From Pocillopora verrucosa (taxonomy: Eukaryota; Cnidaria; Anthozoa; Scleractinia; Pocilloporidae): 64,000 nucleotides of DNA. A program made the translations under genes and the position numbers. Of the stretch, positions 50,663-60,300 are shown piece after piece. Position 1 is the stretch's first letter; each line of letters opens with the position of its first letter. Location: NCBI RefSeq assembly GCF_036669915.1, contig NC_089319.1, positions 22,827,524 to 22,891,523 on the forward strand, read 5' to 3'. The notes under the pieces were generated by a model. That model did not search any database and was not told the origin of the DNA. It was given only the letters and a program-made list of their open reading frames with translations.

Positions 50663-52343
50663 GAAAAATGCATCAGTGGGTACCCTGGTAGCGTCTTAGT
50701 CAGTCATTTTCCATGGCAAGAAAAGAATGTGAATAAAAATAAATGTCATTTAAGTGTCAAATTAAGCAAATGTTATCCATCATTCTAGTAACATAAATCA
50801 TTCACATCGAGTAATTATGCAACCGATAAAATTTGCATGAGTTGGTCCTCAAGAGCAACATTGCGGTAGAAAAATAAAGTGCGACGCTGCTGGTATTGTT
50901 AGAGGTATGCTCATGAACGGAAATCTGTGGTTGATTTTGACAGTTTGCCCTCTCTCCTCTCCCCTCCCCTCTGTGTAGTCGTTTGCGCTCGTCGTTCGCT
51001 ATATCGTGTTATCATAAACATTTCCTTAATCCCACAGTGCCATGCGATGATGTTCGGAGCATAATGGAGTAATTTTCATTCGTTTCGTTTCCTTGTAATA
51101 GGTCAAGGAACTTTACCGACCTAACCGTTTGCAAAATTAGAACAAACTTCGTCTTGATAAATTGAGGTTTTTTCGCTTCAGGTATTTTTCATAGATTGAC
51201 TTCAATATTTAATTTTTTTCATCTTTGTTGGTGTTAGCATGTCTTAAGAAATTGACATTTTATGTCGGGGTGGGGAGAAGTGGGTGTTGTACTTTTGAAT
51301 GTTTGAGAGCCATGCAGCTCAGAAATTAGAATATCATGATTATGAACAATGAACTAGTCCACCATTTCTTTTGATCAGAAAAGAGAACAATAGCTGAGCA
51401 CATGTGCTTAAATTTCTGTGATTTTTCTTTCCATCTCCAACACAAGGATCACTTTCGAAGTCCTCACGGATAGTTTTCATCGAACTTTGATCTTTGATAC
51501 TTAGAATAAAACTCTATCTTTTGGTTGTCAGGTAATAAAAGCTTTAACAACAATATACAACTGAAGAAACCAGTAACTCGCAAGAATTTACAGACACAGC
51601 GATCCATTTGCCCTATTTTATTGAACACTTGCTCTAAAGTTTAGATACAGACGTTTCTATGAAAGACATTAAGCTGCAAGCTACAAAATCTCCGTCAGGT
51701 TGGTGCTGCTGTGCAGGATCAGCCGTCATTATATGGCAAGCCTGAGAACAAAACGGGAGAAAACCGTATCATCAAAATTCAAGTTATTAATTTCAAGATT
51801 CTTTGCAGCTGATGAACTTTTTCAACTTCTTTCACTTCACTTTCGGTAATGTATAGGTACTTTCAGGAGAAAGTTTCCAGGTAGTTCCCGACAGGGGGTA
51901 ACTGTTGTCGCCATTACCGACAACAGTCCTTCTCAGGACTACACTCACCCGGACGATCAAACTACACTATTACATGTTACCCCCGTGTTCAAACCATTTA
52001 CTGTGTTACGTATACTCTAAGGCAATTGTGGTGGAGGGTCAGTATTTCGGAAGTGTGAGTCATAATTAGCCTGTCAGCTTCGGTAAAAACAAACGAGAGG
52101 AAGGTGCGAACGCGTTCAAACGCGCTGATCGCGTTTACTTTGCGTGATTCTGCCAAGTCTTTCATTCCGCTAAAAGTTCTGGAAAGATTAAAATTTGTCT
52201 TGAAACTTCACCACACGTTTTTTCCAACTCAGTCAAAAGACGAGCAAACAGAGAAAACTGACGCATGATGCGTATGTTTTCGATTGATGTGAAATGAGAG
52301 ATGAATGAAATGCTAACCTCTACCAGCGGAGAAACACATCCAG
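50663..52343. other. Intergenic between EndoU and peptide genes
   Basis: No gene seen. AATAAA at 50732-50737 is a likely EndoU polyadenylation signal. A hairpin gttgtcg-ccattac-cgacaac at 51904-51924, with cctgagaagg-type flanks, looks like part of a dispersed repeat but occurs once here. Confidence 0.45.
50732..50737 (+). promoter_or_regulatory. Candidate EndoU polyadenylation signal
   Basis: AATAAA 70 bases after the EndoU stop codon. Confidence 0.55.
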
Positions 52344-53332
52344 TTACTCCAAAGTAGCATCTCTTTTGCCATGCACAACCCATTCACAGCAGCTGTAACC
52401 AGATTTGCTGCAGGAACCGGATCGACGGTTGTAGCTTCCATAACCGTCATCATAACAGATGGGAACGCAATCATAGGCACATGATGGTGCTCGCTTTTCC
52501 TCCTTAATCTCCCTTTTGCCATGTACAACCCATTCACAGCAGCTGTAACCAGATTTGCTGCAGGAACCGGATCGACGGTTGTAGCTTCCATAACCGTCAT
52601 CATAACAGATGGGAACGCAATCATAGGCACATGATGGTGCTCGCTTATCCACGCCAGCAAACATGCGTTTCAGCGGATTTGCTATGAATGTACAAAAGAA
52701 ATCTTACTATTTCTTAACAGAAAAGAGGATTTATGTAACCATGTCCAGCCTAGCTAGAACACCACCCCACCCATTTCCAGGTTAAAACTCTCCTAAAAAA
52801 TTCGTGCGGGGATATTTCGCCTTGAGTTACAAACCCTTACTCGTAAAGGAGTCATCTTAGTTGAAAGGTTAACCTTTGACATATTTTCCACAAAAAAGGA
52901 CATCCTTTTTAATTACGAGTAGTACCACACCACATTTCTAAAGCGTCTTGCAAAACCAAAGAAAAGACAAAATCAACTTTTAGATGATAAACACTGAGCC
53001 CTCTAAACTCTATTCCCCCCCCTCCCCCCCAGTTAACTGATCATGAATAAACCTTTGACTCAATTAGGTACTTAAAAAACGGTATTCTAATTATTTTTTC
53101 TGTATCTCAGGTTGTGAAATCTCTACCTTTCAATAATGTTATCCCTTTAGCCGTATACGGAAGGTGCTCCTTTGAGCGAAGAGTCGCGGAATATTCCACT
53201 TTATAAGTCACCACCAATTTACTAATTTCATACCTCGTCTCGCTCTTTTAGAATATCGAAATCATACTTACATGGCACGCGACAGTTGACCACGTAGATG
53301 ACGGCAAATAACACAATTATTTTTACAGACAT
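52344..53332 (-). CDS. Secreted precursor with two near-identical six-Cys peptides, each with an amidation signal
   Basis: Exon 1 (53332-53272) encodes a 20-residue hydrophobic start, MSVKIIVLFAVIYVVNC, typical of a signal peptide. A phase-1 intron with gtaagt donor and an acceptor ending at 52682 leads to exon 2 (52681-52344); total 132 residues. After a short propeptide and Lys33-Arg34 come two identical 40-residue units (35-74 and 85-124). Each has cysteines spaced C-x3-C-x3-C-x14-C-x6-CC, a Tyr/Gly-rich loop, and the ending Gly-Lys-Arg. The linker EIKEEKR ends in another dibasic site. Known processing would release two copies of one peptide, each amidated at the His left by Gly removal. 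A neuropeptide, antimicrobial or toxin-like role is possible; I recognise no family. The units differ by one synonymous base (His-Val region GTG/GTA), so duplication or conversion is recent. Confidence 0.78.
52371..52640 (-). repeat. Direct repeat of the peptide-coding unit (150-bp period)
   Basis: Mature peptide 1 is encoded at 52640-52521 and peptide 2 at 52490-52371, offset by exactly 150 bases. Identity is broken only by the C/T at the equivalent of tgcacaaccc against tgtacaaccc. Identity ends within a few bases of the KR cleavage codons, so the repeat unit coincides with the processing unit. Confidence 0.9.
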
Positions 53333-54002
53333 CTTCAATCCTGTGTTCATTGAAAGACGAAAGAGTTAAGGAATAACGGTATACTGCAGTAACAAGTAAT
53401 AGTGGTGTATTTATTAAATGATAAGAAGACTTTTCTTTTTTTTTTTAAGCTACCATCAAACAGCACAGGTCTTTGTTATCAAAGACTTCATTAAGTTATG
53501 AATCAGTTTAGTTAATCTAAAGTTAGGTTTGGAGACAGGGTGTTCAAGACTAAGTTCTTAATTTTTTATCACTTTGTCGGGCATCGTGGTGTATTTTGCG
53601 GCTAAAATGGAGAACTTGGCGAGTTAACGAGTATTTTAGCCCCTTGAAATGAAAAGTAAGATGTAATCAATCGTGCGAAGCAGCCCATTACAATCAAGAA
53701 GCCATTGCTAGAAGTCTGAGTCGGGCCTAAAGCGTATGCGCGCGAAGATAATTTCATATGCAGATTTACGACTTAAATAATAATGAATTTGGTAGTTTTA
53801 GGCTGTGGATTGAGTTCTTGTTGGTTATTGAAACAAGAGTTTGAGTAAAATTCCAAGAATCGCATTTTACCAACAAATCTATAATTTATGGGAAATTGTA
53901 ATTTACAAATGTTTGGCACCAAAATTTATCATACCTGTAAAAATGCAATTGATACTCTCCCGCGTGCATATGTTAACCATAAATATACAGTTGTTTTCAA
54001 AT
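53333..54002. other. Upstream region of the tandem peptide gene
   Basis: Likely promoter region. No gene or clear TATA box seen; poly-T at 53436-53448. Confidence 0.4.
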
Positions 54003-54420
54003 TGTTGATTGTCAAGATCTTGGATAAAGAATTAAGTTTTCAAAACTCGTCAATTTTTCTTATAAAACTCACGAAAAGGAATTTCGATTTTTGTTATTTT
54101 TTTTTTTACATCTCGAGACTCTCTGATGCCCGACTTGCTTCTATTCATATAAATAGCTATCTGCATAAATCATAGAACTTCAAGCGGGTGAAAAACGGCG
54201 GGAAACGTTTGCTGATTGTCAAAATCTTGGATAAACAACTAAGTCTTCAAAACCCGTTAATTTTTCTTGCGAAACTCATGAAAAGTATAAGGAAATTCGA
54301 TTTTTGTTATTATTTTTTTTACATCTCGAGACTCTCTGATGCCCGACTTGCTCCTATTCATATTAATAGCTATCTGCATAAATCATAGAACTTCAAGCGG
54401 GTGAAAAACGGCGGGAAACG
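54003..54420. repeat. Tandem duplication, two units of about 208 bp
   Basis: Unit 1 starts at gttgattgtcaagatcttgg (54003) and unit 2 at gctgattgtcaaaatcttgg (about 54211). Both end with caagcgggtgaaaaacggcg ggaaacg. Scattered substitutions and small indels separate them. Each unit gives a similar short open frame, which explains the look-alike frames here; I do not read them as genes. Confidence 0.85.
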
Positions 54421-54639
54421 TCTGCTCTTCCTCGTTTTAGAAATTAAAGCTTTATGATAGCTGCTTTTTTGAACCGGTTGTTTTGAGAAAAGAGAGTTAG
54501 AACGAATCGATCCATTTGATGCCAGAAAATTTTCACATCGTTCGATAAACTTGGAAAAAAAAACCACATAGTTATTATTCCTTCTCACATGGTCGAGTCT
54601 GCAGAGAGTCAAGTGAAGAGAACTACTCCTCATCGCTAA

Positions 54640-56350
54640 AGGCGGTAAGTTTCTAAAGAAACTGTAGTACTGCGTCGTTGAAAGAGTATAACAAGGTAAT
54701 TTGGTATTATCAACTGGGTTGATAACGTAAATCTCTCGCTCTGACGAAGGGCTAACCCTGAGAAAGGGCTTACGCTTGAAAGGTCAGCTTTGGATACAGA
54801 GGCCAATCTACAAATTACATCCTCGCTGCTTGAAATAAAAATTCAACCGGCAAGGTCACGTTGGTTAAAGAGCTTATGAGCCTAACATCGTATCTTACCT
54901 TATCTAGTGGAGAGCAATCAGCGACAAATCTTGGATTAGATTAAAACACTTCAACTTCAGCAGGTTTGTGCCTTCTGCGAGGGGTAGTTGAAATGCATAG
55001 AAAATTTGCTGTGAGATGCATCTTATAACAGGCTGAAAACAAGTGGTTCATTCATTGCGATAAAGCTAGGCTCTCTCATTGGTAAGAGAGTTGATGCCAT
55101 TGTTACGATTGCCTGATTACTGGAGATAAGACATGGCGGGTTTCATTTTGGGCGGACGTAAGTTACAGAAGAAAGGACCTCTATGGGTCAGCAACGATCC
55201 CTGAACAAAGAATCACGGTGGCGCCTAAACGGCTGTGCATTTGATAATGAAGGCTCATCACTTCGCTTTGAAATTGTGTGGAATTTTGTCAGTGAGCGTA
55301 AGGAAACAACTTTTAAAAGGCGATGACTTTTTTTTTTTCACTGGTCCGGAGGTGGGCTCTTTAACATTATGATTTTTGGACATTAACTTCACCACATTAT
55401 CTCTGTGATCCGTTCCGCCGCACTTAGCCTGAAGCGACAACAGTCCAGATCCTTCTTATGTGGGCATTCAACCGCTATTCTGCGATCTGCAAAACTCAAG
55501 GAATTATTGCAAATTCTAAAGAAAGTGTCGTGCTGCGTCGGTGAGGAAGTATAACAAGATGATTTTGATTTTATCACGTAAGTTGATAGTATAAATTGGG
55601 CACCAAAAAGAGTTTGAAAGCTGAGGTTTCGAGCGTTAGCCCCTTGACAGAGCTTTGAAACTCTTTACGGTGGCAAATTGACATCATCAACTCAGTTGAT
55701 AAGACCTTAATTATCAAGCAATTATCGTTCGGAAGAAAAATCATCCCCTTGGGAAATGGTGTTGAAGCGCTACTTTCTTTCAGATATCTTTAATTTCGCA
55801 TCAGTGATAAAATAGATGACGCCTCATTACATTCGAAGTAAGGAACTCTAAGAGAAACATTATTTTTAGGTCGCGTTTAGACACTTGTAGCCTTGTTTAC
55901 TTAGATAATTAGCTGAGCACTCAGTTCTACAATTATTTACATAGACGAGGTTATTATTGAAATCACATAAATCGTTATGGGAGTGGTTTCCAAAGAAACT
56001 TTAGTGCTGCGTCTGCGGAATAGTATAACAGTGTAATTTGGTATTATCAACTAAGTTGATAACGTAAATTGTCCACAGTTAAGAGTTTGAAAACTGACGT
56101 TTCAAGCGTTAGCCCTTCTTTAGAGCGATTGAAGGAATTGTAGGTTGTGTGTGTGTGTGTTTATATGCAGAAAATGGAGCTGCGCTATTGGTGGGAATAT
56201 GGTCACGAGAAAACAATAATAAATTGGTTGAATGAAAAGCGCTCGTTGATACCGTGACCACGGTATTCATTCGCTCTGAGGAAGGACTAGCGCCCGAAAA
56301 GTCAGCCTTCAAGCTCTTAACAGTGGCCAAGTTACGTTATCATCTCAAGC
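54640..56350. repeat. Cluster of three copies of a palindrome-bearing dispersed repeat
   Basis: Three copies start near 54650, 55510 and 55985 with a shared opening (ctgcgtcgNtga, agtataacaaggtaatttgg), then the palindrome ttatcaactNagttgataac, then aagagtttgaaagctgac and gcgttagcccttc. The third runs through a GT microsatellite (about 56143-56160) to an inverted end (aggaaggactagcgcccgaa, catctcaagcagttcaatga). A diverged copy lies at 12320-12420. Likely a non-autonomous element; no coding capacity. Confidence 0.75.
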
Positions 56351-56648
56351 AGTTCAATGAGCCTAAGAAAAATTTTTTTCTGATGGAACCCTGCACTAAT
56401 GATTAAGGGTGTTATGGGATGCAACCGATACTTTTGCTATTGCGAGTGCTTATTGATTGTTTTCCTTCTCTCCCTCTCTTTTTCTCTTTCTTAGTTCCCC
56501 GCAAGAGCCTCTAAGTTCCCAGTGCGAGCCTTTTACATGCCTATGAACACGTAAGAAGTGCTCAACTAACAACACGTCTCCTTTGAGTTGATAGTAACGC
56601 ATCTGATTAGAGGGGGACATGGTTCTATCCCCAAAACAACTCAGCAAC

Positions 56649-56742
56649 AGCACACCTACCCCTCCCTTAACCTGACATTGACCTTAACATTTTATTAGTG
56701 GACTGTCATTGGGTCAGGGGAGGGGTAGGTGCGCAGTTGCTC
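56649..56742. repeat. Small hairpin MITE with CACCTACCCCTCCC inverted ends
   Basis: Left arm gcacacctacccctccctta and right arm tcaggggaggggtaggtgcg are near inverse complements. The core includes gtggactgtcattggg. A diverged copy is at 16425-16505. Confidence 0.75.
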
Positions 56743-57364
56743 ACATACTGACATTGGTCCGACTTTTGTATATGTGGCTCATGTTTGTGCGTCAAAATGA
56801 TTTAAAAATAATAGTTAAAGTTCGATTGATTCACATCAAGTTCTTTCTTATTATTTTTATTAGAGAAATACGACATGTCTCTTGCATTATTCTGTTTTAT
56901 TCCTTCAAAGTCGAGTCCTACCAATTTGAACAACCGAACCGTATCCTACCAATGCTTAAAATTGTAATATACTTTACATCGCTTTAGGTATTTTCAGATC
57001 TAGAACAAAAAATAGAGCAATATACTAAGCCATAAGATCCCCTTAAATGACTACGAGATTTCCATTTTCTAGCAAAAATCGAATTTTGCGTATGACTTGA
57101 TTTGTTTTCCATCTCTGAGGCCGCCAGACCGCATCAACAGATAAATCCAAAGTTGAGTTACAAACAAAAATGTGAATGATTTTCTATCGGTATTCCTTTG
57201 GTGATTTAACATCGATGTTTTGCGTAGGAAATGCAAGGAAATGGACGGCGTTCTAAAACGTTTGGGAAGCGAATGTTTTTGTTCATTGAATCTTTGGTTC
57301 CAAACCCTTCACCTTTGTCACAGCTTGATCAAGGTTCCTGATTTTTTTGGCCACAAGGCGCTGT
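56743..57364. other. 3' flank of the B4GALNT3/4-like gene
   Basis: The last coding exon of the minus-strand gene ends at 57365. No other gene is seen; the open plus-strand frame at 57220-57489 is antisense to that exon. Confidence 0.5.
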
Positions 57365-60300
57365 CTAACTCCACATCTTGGTCTTGGTGTGATAATGATG
57401 ATAGAGACCTGGCTGTCTCAACCTTTCCACTTCTATGGGCAACATTAATACACGATCAAGTAGGTCCCAGTCTTCCCCGCCCCATTTGAATTTGTACTCT
57501 TCGGCATTCATACCTGAGGATAAAATAGTATAATTCTCCGTTGTGTGATTTCGGACTACACATGACTAGTACATTCCAAATCATATTTTTAAAAGTCTTC
57601 AATCATGAACACGACAAGGAAGTCATGTTCCCAGGAATATTAGGTACGATGGCCTGAAATTTTTAGTTTTTGATGTATAGATTTTTTGATTTTATTTTTG
57701 AATCTTATTTTTTAATATGATCAATTTTTGATTTTTTGGTCGTGTACCATTAGGAGAACGGTCTTTTCGCGTTTATAACAATAAAAACTAAAGTTACTAC
57801 CCACCTCCAAACTTTTCCCAGTCTGATTTATAAATAGCAAGAAGTCCATACCCATCTAGTTGCCAAAATCCTTTATGGTCTACAGAAGAACTTTGGCAAT
57901 CAAGACGGCCAACAATAGGAAAATAAGCTAGTTTTCCGGCTATGGTGTTCTAAGGAAAATAGAAGAGATAATAAATGTAAAATATAACAATTACCAAAAA
58001 TAAGGCTGCCAGACTTTCAAGGGAAGCAAAACCGTAATGTTTCTCTTGCTTCTCAAGTTTATATCACTGTTGCTGAGCTCGGTTTTATCCTCTCAGTGAG
58101 ACAATCTCTTCTTCTACATATTTTGCCTCGAAAGTGGTCATCTTTTTTCAGATTGTAATATTTACTTTCTCAGGCTTTTTTTTCTGACCCAAGTTTCATT
58201 AACAGCTTTTTGTACCAGACCTAAGAAAAAAGATTATATGAAAATGCACACATTCCCTCGCACTTGCACTTGCATTGCACATAGACCAGCATCACAGACC
58301 CCTTTTTAGCTCCTTAACTGCTATAACTGCCAATTGCAAACGAATGACTTACCATTCTGACGCTGTCCATGATGTCTGGGGGCACATCAATGTGTAGATC
58401 ATAAAGAAAAATTATATCATTAGCATTTGGAACTTGTGCGACTGCCTTGTTTAGAGCAAGTGTCTTGTAGAATTTACCAGTCAGTGAAATAATAGTATGT
58501 CTACTATGCAGAAGAGGTGTGTTAAAAGCTTTGACCATATCGATGTCTTTACTTTCAAAATCGATGATTATAACGTGAAAGTTTGTATCTCTTGTCAATA
58601 AACTGGCAGCAGTGAGTTCATTGATGAAATGGTGCACCCATTTGCCTTGATCCTTGACAGGTAGAATGAAGTAGACCATGGCGCTGTTATTCCACTTCAT
58701 TCCCTCAGGAAGACACAATTTTTCACTCTCCTGTGTACGATACACGTGTTCCGATAGCCGATATGATTTGTTGTTGTGCATTGAACCAAGCTCAAGGTTT
58801 AACAAAAAGCGATCACCTTTCTTGGGGTCTGGTTTATGAATTACTTTGTGAATTTTCTTCAAGTAATAATCCCTGACAAGCATAACGTGACAAGATAGTT
58901 TAGTAAAGATATGGAAATTAGTTGTTAGTAGTAATTAAATAACTTAACTTGTTTATTAAAATGATTCATAGATAGGGTCTCATTGGGGTGATGACTTTTA
59001 CAGGTAACAGTATCAATTTGGCCACTTTACGGCTAACGGTTAAACACATTCCATTGTTTTCACCACAAATATTTTTTTGGCTGATTTTTTCCGCGACTAT
59101 TGGTTTAAACTTGTCGATTTTTACGCCTGACTGCTAAATTTTTGGCCGTTTTACGGCCATCAGTTTACCCCATTGAGACTCTTCAGTAAAACCTGAAATT
59201 TGCATAGATGAAACATCAGCCTGAAATTTCAGGACTGTCAATTTGAACTTTGGGGTTCCAAAGGGGTCCGCTGAAGGCTCCACCAAGGATGGCCTTGGCG
59301 AGGTGGGTTCCCTCCTTAAATATCTTTATTATATATGAAAATATCGTAAATAAAGCTGATAATTAGAGAGCTTAAAGCAGTTACGACGTTAACGCCGAGG
59401 AAGAAGTCGATTTAAAAAGGGATTTTATGTTTTTCGTCAGAATTTAGTGAATGGTGGGATGTGTTTATCGTCTCTTACAGCACCACACTTCAACTTCAGC
59501 AAAACTTATGGGAGTAGCTTTGAGTTTTGAATGCATTGAAACTTAAATAATTTGCTTAGGGTTTTCCGTTCTCGGACCAGGCAAAGTTTGGTGATTTTAC
59601 GTTGTTATTTTGTAGAGAACGGCTAAGAAATGTACAAAGTTTTAAAACGCACGTGCTATTGTTCCGCCCATGCCACGTCCTGCCTAAGGTCTCTAATTTG
59701 TCAAAACCACCGTTACCATGCTCGTCTATTGAAGGCAGAAATATCTAGTGTTTAAGATGAACAAACAAAACATGATGAAAAAGCGAGTTTTTGGTGAAAT
59801 ATCATGCAATGATATGAAATGAAATGCTCTTTAATAGCCGCAGACGTCTGTTTTTTGAACTAAGCACAATAGCAACATCATAGTTCCAAATCATGCAGGT
59901 TTCATAGTCACTCCTGAATTCTAAGTAAGTTTGAGAACGTATGATCAAAGTTTAATCAGCCGCGGTTGGTTATTAAATCCACAGAGAAAAAAAGAAAAAG
60001 AAAGCACTCAATTTAACTCTAGCGGCTTTTGAAATTGTATTCTGACCAATCAAAGCATATTTCAGGACAGGCAAGCAAACCCGCTGAAGATCGCAAACTA
60101 AGTATAAATTTTTTTTTTGACGCCCGATGGCTTTTTCTCTCAAACAGTAAAGCATTCTATACACATTGATCGTGTTCACAGTTCCCTGAGTTTCACACTT
60201 ATAACAAAAGTGGAAAGTTCTTAAATTATAATGACCTGGTCTACGATTTTTAAAAATTCATGAAAATCATTAAATCATACCAAATCAAACTCTGACTGTG

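Noticed and set aside
52313..52660. Second long minus-strand frame over the tandem peptide repeats (His/Met/Val-rich)
   Set aside because: Shadow frame: the 150-bp period keeps all frames open. Only the other frame has Cys pattern, dibasic sites and fits the signal exon phase.
57220..57489. Plus-strand 89-codon frame
   Set aside because: Antisense to the last exon of the B4GALNT3/4-like gene, whose WGGEDW block is clear.
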